A stretch of 64,000 nucleotides of DNA, taken from NCBI GenBank assembly GCA_036971615.1, contig JAYKKR010000031.1:248001-312000 (forward strand), in the 5' to 3' direction. This DNA is from Amyloporia xantha. Its lineage: Eukaryota; Basidiomycota; Agaricomycetes; Polyporales; Adustoporiaceae. The translations under genes and the position numbers were made by a program. Below are positions 33,261-45,810 of this stretch, in pieces. Positions within the stretch are counted from its first letter, which is position 1, and the number at the start of each line of letters is the position of its first letter. The notes below the pieces were generated by a model. It searched no databases. It was not told the origin of the DNA and saw only the letters and a list, made by a program, of their open reading frames with translations.

Positions 33261-35887
33261 CTTTGCTCCTGAGTCGAGCTGTAGGTCTCTATCCTTGACA
33301 CAGCTCGACTTAGGTGAGTATTGTAGTATCTCTCTCAATACACAATCCTTGACACAGCTCGACTTAGGCCTTTGGCTGCTTTCTGAGTCTTCAGCAATCG
33401 CTGCAAGCCTTACAAAGTCAAGTGGGTCATCTTCTGGGACAGCAGGAGGTGGGGGAATGGCTGGAGGTGGAGGAATAATTTCTGGAGCATCTGGAAGAGC
33501 AGGGACAGCAGGAGCAACTGGAGGCGCAGGAAGTACAGGATGTGCAGGGGGCACTTGTGCTGGATCATGGACAGGGACGGCAATGGGCTCAGGCACAGCA
33601 GGAGCTGGCGCAGGCCCGAGAGCATCATCCCCCCCTTGATCCTGCACAGGCACAGAGAGAGGAATGGACGAAGGAATGGGCAAAATGGGTGGATCAGAAG
33701 AAGCAGTGCGCTTGAGGCCAGGAAAATAGCGCTCATCAAATTCTGCACGCTCTGAGATGACCACTTTCTTGGAGTCTGGATTGTAGAATTTCCAGCCCTT
33801 GTACCCATCTGGATACCCAATAAAAACGCATTTCTGCATGTGTGGTGACAGGCCCTTGCGCTGGTCCTTCTGCACATGCACATAGGCAGTGCAGCCCCAA
33901 ACACGCAAGTGAGACACATCTGGTTTCTGCTTGTGCCAGAGTTCATAGGGAGTTGCACCAGGCAATGCAGAGGTGGGAAGGCGATTCCACACATGCACCA
34001 TGGCACCAAGACACTCTCCCCAGAACGAAGCAGGCAGCTTAGCTTCAGAAAGCATGGCTGTGCAAGCATTTTCCATAACTCCATTTGCTCGCTCTGCAAC
34101 ACCATTCTGCTGGGGGCGATTTCGCACAGTATGGCGACGCACAATCCCTGCACTGTCTGTGAATTTGAGGAACTCACCAGACATATATTCTCCACCCTTG
34201 TCATCCTGAAGTGCCTTGATTTTCGCTTCAAGCAGATTTTCAGCATAAGCTTTGAACCGCTTGAAAGCATCAAACACTTCGCTTTTCTGCTTGAGAGGCA
34301 CCACCACTCTGAATCTGGAGTAGTCATCGATGAAGGTGACCCAGTAGCGATATCCAGAGTGTGTGCGCACTGGCAGAGGGCCATGGACATCAGAGTGAAT
34401 GAGTTCAAGAGGTTTGGATGAATGATGGACAGAGGGAGGGAAGGGATTGGCTCGCATTTTACCAGCAAGACAAGGCTCACAGATAGGATCAGGCTGTTGC
34501 TTCGAGCTGAGCTCAAGACCAGTGACCAGATCTTCCCTGAGCATCTTCTGGACATCAGCATAATTGTGATGAGCTAGACGTCGATGCCAGAGATTGAGGT
34601 CAAGAGGAACAGTAGAAATGTGATGAGCAGACTCAGCAGCAGGCTCTGTAAATCCATCGAGGTAGGCAGCATTGTTGGAGTCAATGGAGGCCACAAAACG
34701 CGTCAGGCCAGAATGAACAAAGTGCATGGCACTGGAATTAATGGAGATGGTATAATCTTTATGGCGAGTCAAATAGAGACATGCAAGAAGATTGCTTCGC
34801 AGTTCTGGGACATGCAACACCCTGGAGAATTCCACAGCTCTAACATCCTCTCCCCCAATCTTTGGTCTAAAAACCACAGACCCCACTCCAGCAGAGTAGA
34901 CAATGTTGTTGTCTGCCAGCTTGATTGGAACACGAAATGGCTTGTAATTTCGAAGCCAATGGCGATGAGGCGTCATGTGAGAAGTGGCGCCTGTGTCTGC
35001 ATTCCAATCGAAGTGAGCATCGAGTTGTAGAGGTGTAGAGGGGGATGTGGGATCAAGGGAGGAGAGACTTGCATTTCCAGCAGATTCTGTGACTTCAGCT
35101 GTCTTGTTGGCCTGCTTGCCCTTGTTCTTGCGTCGCTCTTTGGCCTCTTTCTGTGCCTTCTGGAAGGCAAAGCACTGTGCCAGAAGGTGACCTTTCAAGC
35201 CACAGAAATCACAGAGAGTCGAAGCAGCAGGGGCAGAAGCAGCAAGAGCAGAGTGAGAGTGCATAGTAGAGTCATGGCGGCGCTGAGCATCTTCTGCCAC
35301 AAAAGCCTGGATGATGGTGGCCTTGTCCAGTGTGCCCTGAGTGGTAAGCTGTGACCTGAAAGCACCATACTCCTCTCTGGGCAGAGCAAGATCCATGGCC
35401 ATCGCTGTGAGCTCCTCTTCTAGCTGCTCAATGGTCATTGAAGCAGGTCGAAGATTTTTGCAAAGCTGCATGGCCTCTTCAGCCCTGTTGACCACAGACT
35501 GAAGAGTGTCAGAGTCCTGCTTTCTGATGGACAGAAGGGCCTCCCAAGCGTTCCAACGAGCTCCAGGATGCTGCCTCTGGTGCACATCCTTCAGCTTCTT
35601 CCACATGGCAACTGGATCACCATCAATGCCTGCAAGGTGGACTTTCTGGTCAGGCTCTACCATGAGGTAGATCCAACCAGCAGCCTTTCCTTCCTGAACC
35701 TCCCATGCTTCTACCTTTGCTTCTTCAGCATCAGTAGGAGCAGAGGGATCCTTTGGAGTGGGCTTGGAGGAAACCCCAGAGACAAGACGCCATAGGCCTG
35801 AAGAGCGAAGCCAGGCAGTCATGTCTCCACTCCAGGTGACATAGTTGGAGGAATTGAGTTTGGTGAAGGTGGGGGAGGAGTGGGCCA
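33180..35887 (-). pseudogene. Copia B gag-protease-integrase, reverse transcriptase deleted
   Basis: An uninterrupted minus-strand frame. The gag start is MAHSSPTFTKLNSSNYVTWS (ATG at 35887, preferred over the upstream in-frame ATG at 36017). Gag helices follow, then zinc knuckle CDFCGLKGHLLAQC, protease WNADTGATSHMTPHRHW, integrase (HRRLAHHNYADVQ, ICEPCLAGK, HSDVHGPLP, DDKGGEYMSGEF, QQNGVAERANG), the GCTAYVHVQKDQRKGLSPHM segment, and a Pro/Ala-rich linker ending DDPLDFVRLAAIAEDSESSQ. At this point the reverse transcriptase should begin, but the frame runs into unrelated sequence and stops at 33180. Reverse transcriptase and RNase H are absent. The gag-integrase part is remarkably free of stops. 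Confidence 0.88.
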
Positions 35888-36046
35888 TAGTGGACAAAAA
35901 ATGCGATGGAAAAATGAAGCAAGGAGTGCTGAGAGCAGATAGGAGGTGATAGGGTGGGATAGGGAGGTCAAAATGCGAAAAAGCGCGACCAAAAACCCAA
36001 AAGACAACAAAGTGCAAAACTGGCTGAGCTATAGACTGTTAGAGCA

Positions 36047-36060
36047 TGGGGCTCATAACC
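36047..36060 (-). promoter_or_regulatory. Copia B primer-binding site
   Basis: Minus strand GGTTATGAGCCCCA immediately inside the 5' LTR, complementary to the anticodon arm of initiator tRNA-Met; same as in Copia C. Confidence 0.65.
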
Positions 36061-36505
36061 TGTCAAATGGCTAAGGCGCAGCACTAAGGGACAGAGAGAG
36101 CCACAAGTGGGCTAGAGTCCAAAGTAAGCAACTGGTGGATTAAGGATGTAAGGGATACAACATACCTAGAGTCCAAAGTAAGCAACTGGTGGGGACCAGG
36201 CTGAGGACTGCAGGGCCTATATATATGATAGAGAACAATAGAGATAGAGAACAATAGAGGGTGGCACAATGGAAGTAGAACGATGGGGAGTGGCACAATG
36301 GACAGAAGGTCTATTGTGCCACTGCCACTCAAAGTGTGCATTGTGCCACTGTGGCACCAATACAATGGAGTGAGTGGCATAAGCCTAGAATGAGCTAGAA
36401 AGTCCTAGAACAGAGACAATAGAAGGATAACAATGAAAACATGCCATAGGAGCACTGAGACGATGCAGGAGACACTGGGAGACTGGCAGGGCACAGATTT
36501 CAACA
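36061..36505 (-). repeat. Copia B 5' LTR
   Basis: 445 bp, minus-strand TGTTGAAATCTGTG to CCATTTGACA, matching the solo LTRs at 17616 and 26724. A TATATATA motif lies near 36218. It ends only 10 bp from the stop codon of the gene at 36515-39525. No 3' LTR partner is found, in line with the truncated 3' half. Confidence 0.85.
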
Positions 36506-36514
36506 GCTTATACA

Positions 36515-39500
36515 TCAGTTTGAGTGAGCATGACTGACAAACGATGCCTCTGGAATCTCACCCTCAAAGACTGGACATTTGGTCGCAATGTCTTTGAAGT
36601 TGAACTCCAGATTCTTTCTGCGCTTGCCTTGGAAGTATGCAGAGCAGTCCTGTACAGGAACTATGGAGCATCAGTAATAATACATATACAAGTCAAGAAC
36701 TTTCTTACTGTGGTCCCAAGGTTCAAGAACATGCGTCCTGGTAGGGTACCATACACCTCCCTGGTGGTTGACGTTGGAGGATCTGTTGCTTCCTTTGACT
36801 GCATTCTTGAGTCTGTCTGTGTATGATCCAGACGCTGTATTATGGTTGAGAGTGTGATACAGATAGCTCATATAAGTGCGCACTTACAGGATGTTGGATT
36901 GACAGGTGCTTTGGTGTTGTGTCATGTTCCAATACCTAAGCCATTGCCAAATGAACGAACATTAAGAGGATTGGCATAGACATGACCATAGAAGCCACAT
37001 GCGAGCTGCCACTCCTGCATCAGCGGATGAATGAGAATGTCCTTGACGTATTTTCCACCAGCTTCTCGTGGCACAAAAAGCTGAGATCTTATGACAGATC
37101 CATATGTGATGCATATGACAGGTTCAAACGACACATCCAGGCTGAGAGTGGCCTTGGCAGTTGCATTGAAGTTGTTGTCAATGTCGCTGACACGTGCTGG
37201 GTTCACAACACGCGTATCAAACTGAGGTGTGGTTATCAGTTTGACCAAAGCTCTGTGGTGTTGTATTTCATTAGATGCACCGATGAGGAGCGCATGAGAT
37301 TCACATACCTCGTGTTGATGGGCTGTGGAGTAAATATGTCCAGTGCCAAAGACAGCAGGATAGGCATAACATCAGACACGAGTTCAACAGCACTAATTGT
37401 TCATTGAGTCTCCACAATATAGGTGTCTAGGACAATGGATATACATACTCATAAGGCGGAACATCCTGGTAAAAGTCCTCCAAAAGAGGATCCCACAGCT
37501 CTCTGCTCAGCATTCCAGCTATCTTGGGAGAGTCCTTGCCCTTTCCCTTCCTATATGAGAAGTGAGCAGGGATATATCACAGTCGAATTGACCATACATA
37601 CCTGGGTGAGGCCATCTTGTTCTTGTCAGACACGTTGATGTTGCTGACTTCATTGTCTGAAGATGCTTCATCCGCAATGAGCTCACGCCGCTTGTTGGGA
37701 GAGTTTGTCTTGGATTTCCTTGGCGGAGTGTCAGCCAAAGTTGGGAACATTGTAAGATTGACATACCTGCCGGGAGTAGTATGAGCCATATCATCATCGC
37801 TGTCAACATTGCTCGCCAACCAGGTATTCTTGACAGGACTAGGCCTGTCTCTGTGAACACATATAAGCAAAAACCATAAGCGCAATATAGCTGCACCTAC
37901 TCCATTCCATCTTCTGAGGATGACATGCTACCCGTGAACGCAGGAACTAAAATCTTTTTGGAGGAGGGGCTCGGGAAGATTGTGCTTTTGCCCTTCTTGA
38001 CAGGAGACGAAGATGCAGATTTCCTAGGGCAATAAAGTCAACACAAGATTGACCTTATAAGACGACAAAGCAATACTCACTTCTTGGGTGTCGCCATCTC
38101 AATCTCAGCAAGCTTTCCCTGCAGAGTGTGAAGTTCTCCTTGCAACAACTTGAACTTCTTCCACTCCAGTGACTCACTACAAACAGGATAAATTACTCGC
38201 CAAGCACAATCATCTTTTTCAACACTGACAAGATCTGACGATGGATCTTCAACTTATCAACACGACGCTCCCTCTCATCTTCGCTGGTCTCCACTAAAGC
38301 ATCATCACTATCAGGATGCGGTGTACTGCTGGCGATGAGCTCAGACAGGAACAATGTATCTTATAACATGGACTTACGCTGCACGTTGCTTCTTCTTGGG
38401 TAACGCACTACATGTCAATGAGTTGGTAAAGCTTCTACATATATACATGACTTGACTTACTTGTCACTCTCCTCCTCGTCGCTTGAGACACTGAGTTGAC
38501 TTTAGCAGATGCAAACATAACAGGACAAGAACTCACAATTTCAACCGCTTGCGAGGTGTCTTGGAGATGCCACGTCGAGATTTGCTACAACCTGCATGAG
38601 TGATAGTTGACACAAACAAATAAGATACACGTACGAGGGAGAAGGTGTCTTGGGAGTCGGCAGCAGTGTCAGAGTTTCCTTTTTTCTAAGCAATCATATC
38701 AGCATAGCCACACATGATTCAACACATGAATATACTCACTTTTTCTTAGGCGTCTCAGTAAGTTCAGGTTCCTCAATGACAGCAGCCTCATTGCTATAAG
38801 CATGTGAGAAATAAAACCAAGAAAAGCACTTCAACACATACCTTTCAAGATCGCTTGGGTCTCGATCAGAGCTGGCAAATGGATCAGATCAACATCAAAA
38901 CAATATCAAGAGGACAGTGAAATGACACACGATGGATTGCCAGCATCGTCTTCAGATGCCATGTCTACATCCTCCTCAACCCTATGCAAAATCAGTGATT
39001 GTGATGTGAACAACAAGATAATAATTACTTTTGACTTGCACACCCTTTCGCAGCAAGCACTTGACTAGAATGTGCTATAAGCATACATATCAAAGTGGCA
39101 AAACCAAACATACCTTGTGCCAAACACATCGCTATTGCAATACCATTATCAGCACAAAATAAGGACAATAGATTTCAACATGCATACTCATCGTCCTTTT
39201 TGATCCTATGTAACATATAATGAGAAACAAGATAACAACAATCCAAGTCCTTCTTACCTTTTGATACGGTCAGATGTGTATTCCCTGTGACGTAGAGTAT
39301 TAGAGCAAGCATACAATGCCAATAACAAATAGGATTACTTACTCGGCATCACTGTCAGATATACTCTCAGCTGAGATTGCTTGCGACCACGACCACGACC
39401 ATGACCTCTGAAACAAGAGACATGGTCAGGACATGGACCAGATGTTCAGATAGAACAGAGTCATACCGGCCAGGCGTCCCGCGGTTTGAGGTTCCACGGC

Positions 39501-39525
39501 CATGAGCTCGAGCGCGTGGTGCCAT
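36515..39525 (-). CDS. Micro-exon-rich acidic/basic protein of unknown function
   Basis: ATG at 39525 opens MAPRARAHGRGTSNRGTPG. Many very short exons follow with consistent splice sites; some are only 18 bp (for example exons reading R-IKKDD and DDVFGT near 39200 and 39120). The product alternates acidic runs (AISAESISDSDAE, VEEDVDMASEDDAGNP) with Lys/Ser/Pro runs (TPRKRLK, KSASSSPVKKGK, PPRKSKTNSPNKRRE), suggesting a nuclear chromatin or DNA-associated protein. The C-terminal third looks globular: ITTPQFDTRVVNPARVSDID, VCFEP-like strands, FVPREAGGKYVKDILIHPLM, EWQLACGFYGHVYANPLN. The last exon ends EASFVSHAHSN at 36515. I do not recognise the family. Some junctions in 36670-37500 are uncertain. 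Divergent from the gene at 40134. Confidence 0.55.
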
Positions 39526-40133
39526 CTGGGAGAGGAAGAATGATAGAGAGCGGATGGACGTCTCTGGAGAAGATGGGCTTGCGACGGGGTGGCTTTTATC
39601 TGGGTTTGACTTGGAAGAGATAGGAATCCAGACACCGGAGAGTTACGGTGGAAAGGCACTGGGGTCATGTACGTTCATGTGCTGGACCAATGATATCTTT
39701 CTACGTGACAAACATTTCTTTGGGGTGAGATGTAAGAGGATCGGCGGTCACAAGTCCGATGCCCGATGCATAGATCTCAGTTCTATCGTATGGTGGATCT
39801 ACGATCCAGGTGAATTCTCATCAGAATGTCTCGAGCTGTATCACCGAGCATACCCACTTTCCCTTGACCTCTCACATCGCATTCATCTCCATTAGATGAA
39901 TGAGATGGGTCTGTAGAATGAGACAATTTAGATGCAGAAAGTGTCGAGGATGTATCAGTACTAGACATGCATGTTTTGTCCAATTGCATCTGTTGCGAGT
40001 GCACGGCAATATTACCATAACCGGGGTAGATCGGAAACACCATCTGCGCTCAGCCACAGTCATCTAGATGTGAGCAAGACATCTGACCCGCTTTCAACGC
40101 CCACCTAGTCGACTTGTCTGTTCCACCTGCAAG
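39526..40133. promoter_or_regulatory. Divergent intergenic region
   Basis: Lies between the starts of two divergent genes and should hold both promoters. The short open frames in it show no recognisable protein. No clear TATA box was identified. Confidence 0.35.
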
Positions 40134-41257
40134 ATGGCACTTGCAATTCTGTATGAAGACAAGGACAAGTATCGTAAGTCTATGTGATGCTCTGTGAGTT
40201 TCAGCCTTATACTTACAACAAAACAGAACAGATGCTGAGCGAGGTTCTTGTCACACGCGAAAAGGATTTTGGTCGTGCACATCTGGAACACTTTGCAGCC
40301 GTACGTCATCTCAATGTAACTGTACCTTCTGCTCACTGTCGTTTAGCCTGATGTTGCATTCCAAATGCTCGATCCTTTTCCATCTGAGTTGCCTGTGGGC
40401 AAGAGACGTCAAAAATGTGAGCTGGTATGGCGTGGTGAGGGATTGAGCACAAGTGCACCGGAGGAAGCGGTGTTGTCGCTGCTGGGATATGTATATGAGA
40501 AGAACCTGCCTCCTATCCTTAATGGTAGCCAGTGCGTCAGTATGGACTTTGTTCTTAATCGACAACTGACCTATCTCATAGACTTCCACGACACTTGGGA
40601 ACGCGGAGCAGTCCATCACCCTGACAGGCCTGGGTCTGGACTGTTTTGAGCGGTATGTGCGAGGTGTCTTGGCTATCCACGGCGTCTTGGCTAGTCATCT
40701 TGCTGGACACGCATTGGGCCCTTGGAAGCCGACTCACCTCAACGGTGATCTGGTTCTCAAATTCTCTAGCCGATACTTTGCTCATCCCCGAGAGGCAAAG
40801 GGACGCATCTCTCAGCCTTTGGGTAAAGATGTGGACCCTTCTGGAGTGATGGCCAAGTGTATTACGACTGAAGTACATCTGGAGGAGAACCAAGTGGAGT
40901 ACTATCAGTGTGTCAGCCGCGGGTAAGTGGTCATTCAGTCTAAGTTGTGCTGTTGCTCACCAAATGGAAAGTCCTTTGAAGATGAAGCGTCTCAACATCT
41001 GTTCTTATGCAAACTGAAGTCCGTATGCGTCATGGACCGCACGGTGCAAGAGGTAAGCACACACCAAAGTTGGATGATTCAGGGTTTGATGAATTTGCCA
41101 GGTCGTGCAACAGCAGCGTATAGACAAGCTTCTGAAGTGTGAGCTTTCCCCAGTGAAGCAGATCAAGCGACGAGTGGGACACAGAGTAGATGATAGCAGT
41201 GAAGATGAAGATGGGTCGCATTCTCTGAAGCGCATGCACTTGTCAGAAGATGTCTGA
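40134..41257 (+). CDS. Unknown multi-exon protein, cluster gene B
   Basis: Start MALAILYEDKDKY at 40134. Exons 40134-40173, 40227-40300, 40347-40535 and 40582-~40922 join in phase; the later joints near 40910-40980 and 41050-41100 are less sure. Protein text includes QMLSEVLVTREKDFGRAHLE, AFQMLDPFPSELPVGKRRQK, EEAVLSLLGYVYEKNLPPIL, a long LGLDCFERYVRGVLAIHGVL segment and VVQQQRIDKLLKCELSPVKQ. The tail is a basic/acidic nuclear-type sequence, KRRVGHRVDDSSEDEDGSHS. No catalytic motif is recognised. It converges on the large dioxygenase gene (stop at 41475), only about 220 bp away. Confidence 0.55.
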
Positions 41258-41474
41258 GGATCGGCAATATGACTGAACCAATTATAAAACTCTATTCGAT
41301 AATAGATGGTTGTTGCTCGCTAATGAGAGACGAATCAAACAAGAATAGCTATACGTACCTTCAGTTTGAGAAAAGCCCACTTGCTGGACACCCAGAGGGG
41401 CTACAAGAAATAGCAATCGATTGAATACGCAATTTGAAAGATACAAATGATGAAGTTTCATTAAAGTCATTCAA

Positions 41475-42970
41475 TCACTGTTTCCCTGCGCCCCTCTTCC
41501 CCTTCCCCTTCCCGTTTCTTTTTCCTTTTTCCTTCCCTCTCCCCTTCCCCTTCCCTTTTCCCTTCCCATAAATCCTATAGAACTTACAGAGCAGATGCTC
41601 CATCATAATGGGATCAAAAACAATCTGAGCGCGAAGATGAAAGGAAATATTACGCTCAAGATACTGGAAGACGTCCACAAATGCCTTGGAGACCACCTCC
41701 TCATCCTTGCAATCAACAGGAACCAACTGCATAAACTCCAGCGCGTGCAACGCACCCTTTCCAATGATGAGAACTTGCTGACCCATCTCCACAGCAGAAG
41801 GCGCTGTGACCTTGCCTGCATAGACAAGATCACAAGTGAGCAATGTAGCGATCAACTCACCCATCTGCTGCCCACGCTGCTTGATAAACTTATAGCAAGT
41901 TTTGAATGGAAGAGGGCCTCCTTCATGCTTGCCCAACAAAAGCTTCCACTGGTTCTCCAGTGAAAAGTAGGAGCTAGCCAACCGGGGTTGCGTCCAGACA
42001 TGCAAGCACCATATGCAGAGAGATTGCAGAGATAAGTGTCGTCCTTGCCCTCTGCCCACTGCTTCCACATGTGAAGACTGCTCCAGTAGTTGGGCCCCTC
42101 CAGCACAGACTGCGTGCCAAAGGTGATACCGCGCCAGATACAAGCACTGGCAAAACCACCAGGTTGGTCGATGTGGTCAGGATGGAAGGGTCCAGATGCA
42201 TCCAAAACGCGAAGTCGAGAAGGGGCATGCTCACGAAAGGGAAGCTTCTTGTCAGCGTCGCGATAGACCTGCTCAACAAGCTTGCTACAGTCAGCAGGGA
42301 GTTGGCTTGGAAAGGGAACAAGGGGCAGAAGTTCTTCAACGAAGTGAAGAATGTCCTTGTAGGAGTTAGGTGCGAACAAATATGGATCAAGACGGGGAGT
42401 GTGCTCAGTTGGAGGTGATGCAATGGTGGAGAGATGATGAGAAAGAAGGATGCACTCATGAGTGACAGAAGAGATATCAGTGAGCAACTTCCTCTCTGGC
42501 GAGTTGTCATCTGCCAGAGCGCTGTTCAAAAGAACATTGTAGAAGTCTTCAAGATGAGAAAGATGGAGCGAGGAATGTCTGAGCTTAGTCTGCAAGACAG
42601 TTTGTTTCAGATGTAAGGCAGCAAGCCAAACACCATCGACAAGCAAGACATCTTGAGAACGAGTAGTGGAGATGAGGAATTGGACAAAGTAGGCACCAAG
42701 GCGAGAAGTGTTGGTGGAATATCCAAGCCAGAAGCGAAGGACTTCATTGAGAATCTGACAAACACAATTGGTGATAGCGGTGGGAGTCTGAAAGATACTG
42801 CGACAGTGGAATTTGTAAGACTCCACCTTGGCAGACAACGCAGGAAGATAAGTGTGAGGAAGAAGAGAGACCCAGTAGTTGTTGTCGCGAGACCGAGCCA
42901 AGACAGCATCATAGATGTCCATAGAGAGTCTCTCCAGCCAGGTTGACGTACTTCTGATCTGCACATTCAA
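41475..42970 (-). pseudogene. 3' part of large dioxygenase gene, separated by family R copy E
   Basis: Reads from LNVQIRSTSTWLERLSMDIY at 42970 through YFVQFLISTTRSQDVLLVDG, LFAPNSYKDILHFVEELLPL and ASGPFHPDHIDQPGGFASAC, then LLLGKHEGGPLPFKTCYKF and HLLCKFYRIY. It ends in a Gly/Lys simple repeat before the TAG. Joined to the codon before the insertion (VMDLV at 45811 and up) the frame is continuous: GTG/TTG. A frame change near 41970 is either a short intron of about 39 bp or a frameshift. No known domain in this part. Without excision of copy E the two parts cannot make one protein. Confidence 0.6.
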
Positions 42971-45810
42971 CTTGGTGGGAGCGGGCCAATAAATGGCAGG
43001 ACGATTCCTGAGGATTTCGAAGTGCTGTCTTCCATTATTGCCCCACAAGGTTCAATAATATAAGATTTTCATTACAATTGGATCACTTGCCTCTGATTAC
43101 TCTTCAGATATTGACTCTACAAATGGACAATCTGATGGCTTGGAAAACTAATCCCAGTAAGTGTACCAACCTACTATATTAACTTTACAAGCACAGGGCA
43201 ACAGTCATAGAAACAGACTGCAAAGATATTACAAAAATTGAAACTGGATCTTGATACAGGTGTATGTCAGTGAATATTGAGAATCTCAATACAAACATTA
43301 CAACATTTCCTAATGAATTAAGTGAGTTCTGTCTGATGGAGTGTAAAAGTGATTTTTGACCCTAACCCATTAGAAACTCTTGTAGTGTCATTAGAACAAT
43401 TACTTACAAAATGAATACTCTCTATCAAATGAGCCTACTAGGTATTTTTCACATTTTGTAATAACGTTACAAACTCACTCTAATGAGAGTACAAAGTCAT
43501 CCTCATGATTACATCAGCTTCCTCTTGACCATACAAACTTGCTTTTGAGATCATACATATTCACTTTAACTGCAATGCAAACCTGCTCAGGCTATGACAA
43601 TGCTATTTATCAACCAAATCTTACAACAGCCATATCTCAGTAAGTATTGAGAATTCCAATACAAACATTACAACTTTTCCTAATGAAGTAAATAGGTTCT
43701 ATCTGATGGAATATAAAAGTGATTTTCCACACTAACCACATACAAACCTTTCTAATGTCATTACAACATTTACTTATCAAGTCAACCTTGCCTTTCAAAT
43801 GGGACCATTATGTATTTCACCCATTTTGTAATGACATGACAAATTTGCTCTAATTACCATTTGAAAGTCATATCAGACACCTTTGCATTCAAAGTCAGTG
43901 TAATGACCATACATATTTGCTCTAATGGCACTACAAACTCACTGGAATCACCACACAAACTCATCATACTGACCATACAAACTTATCCTAATTATCATTC
44001 AAATGTATTGTATTGACCCTACAAAGTCACCATAAGCATCATACAAACCTACACTAATCACCATTGAATCTGACTCTAATGATCATATAAAGTTACTCTA
44101 GTTCACCCTAATCAGCATAGAATCATATTGTATTGACTATACAAGTCATTCTAATGATCATATAAACTCAATGTAATCATCATACAAACTTACTCTAATG
44201 ACCATATGAACTCACTATAATTACCATACAAACTTACTCTAATCCCCATACAAAGTGATTGTAATGACCATACAAACTTACTGTAATAACCATACAAACT
44301 CACTCTAATGACCTTACAAAGTGATTGTAATGACCATACAAACTTACTCTAATAACCATACAAATCCATTCTAATCATCATACAAACTGACTCTAATTAT
44401 CATAGAAAATCATTCTAATCTCCATACAAATAATCACCATACAAACTTGCTCTAATCACTATACAAACTCACTCTAATCCATATACAAAGTTGCTCTAAT
44501 GACCCTACAAACTAAGTCTAATTATCATACAAACTCACTCACCCTAGAAACACATTGTATTGACATTACCAACTTGCTCTAATCACCATACAAATCTACT
44601 CTAATGATCATACAAACTCACTACAATTACCATACAAACCTAGTTCAATCAGCATACAATGTTGCACTGATCACCATTCAAGTTATTCTAGGGGGCATAC
44701 TAACCTGCTGTCAGTGCAAAGCTCTCTAAGGTCCTTACAAACATGCTCTAATGATATCTATTTAGCAGGCTTACAATGAAGTCTATAAAGAACAGATAAA
44801 GCCGTGTTTACAGGCTTGCGCTTGGAGCACATTTTCGGGCGCCTAAAAAGTGGCTGACACTCGGAAAGGCAATGATCATTGAATAGCAGATTGGTTATGG
44901 CCTCAAATCTTTAGGAACTTGAATGGGACATGGATACACCATAGTCCAAGGTCTGTACCAATTTTCAGCCATTTTAATTAAGAATTGAAGCCACAGGAAA
45001 GTGCGCTTTTTTCCATTTCCGGCAATTCCCGTGGGCGTCTACGGCGCATAGGGCGATCCACTGGAACGGATCGCCCTATGCGCACTTAGAATTTTCGCAC
45101 TTTGGGGTCATGTGACCACTTTTTCTGCTCTTGGAAGGCTCATGCTGGGCTCATTCTGGGCTCAAAAAATGCGCAAAAATCACCTCAAATAAGGAAATGT
45201 CTTTCTGCTTCATTTGGAGTCCCTATCTCACATTTTTCAAATCTCACATACAGCCATATTTCCGCATTTGGGCAAGTGTATGTTGGGGCTACAGACTACA
45301 AACAAATACTGACAAATCTCAAAAAATAGGAGACAGCCTTTCGACAGCCATGGCTGCCCCCTGATGTAAGCATTTCCTTATATGGCAATATTTGAATGTG
45401 GTCAATCCAACAGTATACACACTTCAAAGGCCAGTAGGCCGCTGATCTGTCACATGTCCAAGGATAAGCACACGTGATTAGGCACATGATCTAATCATGT
45501 GATATACCATACAAGGACATAGATAAGATATGGGCTGGATCTTATCTCATCAATGTTGGGGGTTGTTTGTACAAGTCGCGTCGTGCTGGCAGGTTTGTAT
45601 TGAACTTTGTAATGGGTAACAGACTTTTGTATTGAGACTACAAGTGACCTTACAACAGCAGTAACAAAAGCCTGACCCTAACCCCAGGATCTTGGGCGCT
45701 TACAATACAAATTTTGTATTGAATTGTGTTCCCACGCTTAGGGTGCAAAAGTTGGTGTCGCAACTTTTGCTCACCAGAGAAACGCTTCCTTCGTACCTCA
45801 GGAATCGTAA
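42971..45810 (-). mobile_element. Family R repeat, copy E, full length, inside dioxygenase gene
   Basis: 2840 bp, inverted, from CTTGGTGGGAGCGGG to AGGAATCGTAA. Removing exactly this segment restores a reading frame across the junction (GACTTGGTG joined to TTGAATGTGC on the coding strand) with no added or lost bases, so it landed without a target duplication. Both hairpins and the tandem array are present. Confidence 0.88.

Noticed and set aside
42071..42418. Plus-strand frames opposite the dioxygenase gene 3' part
   Set aside because: Shadow of the minus-strand coding sequence, no recognisable protein.
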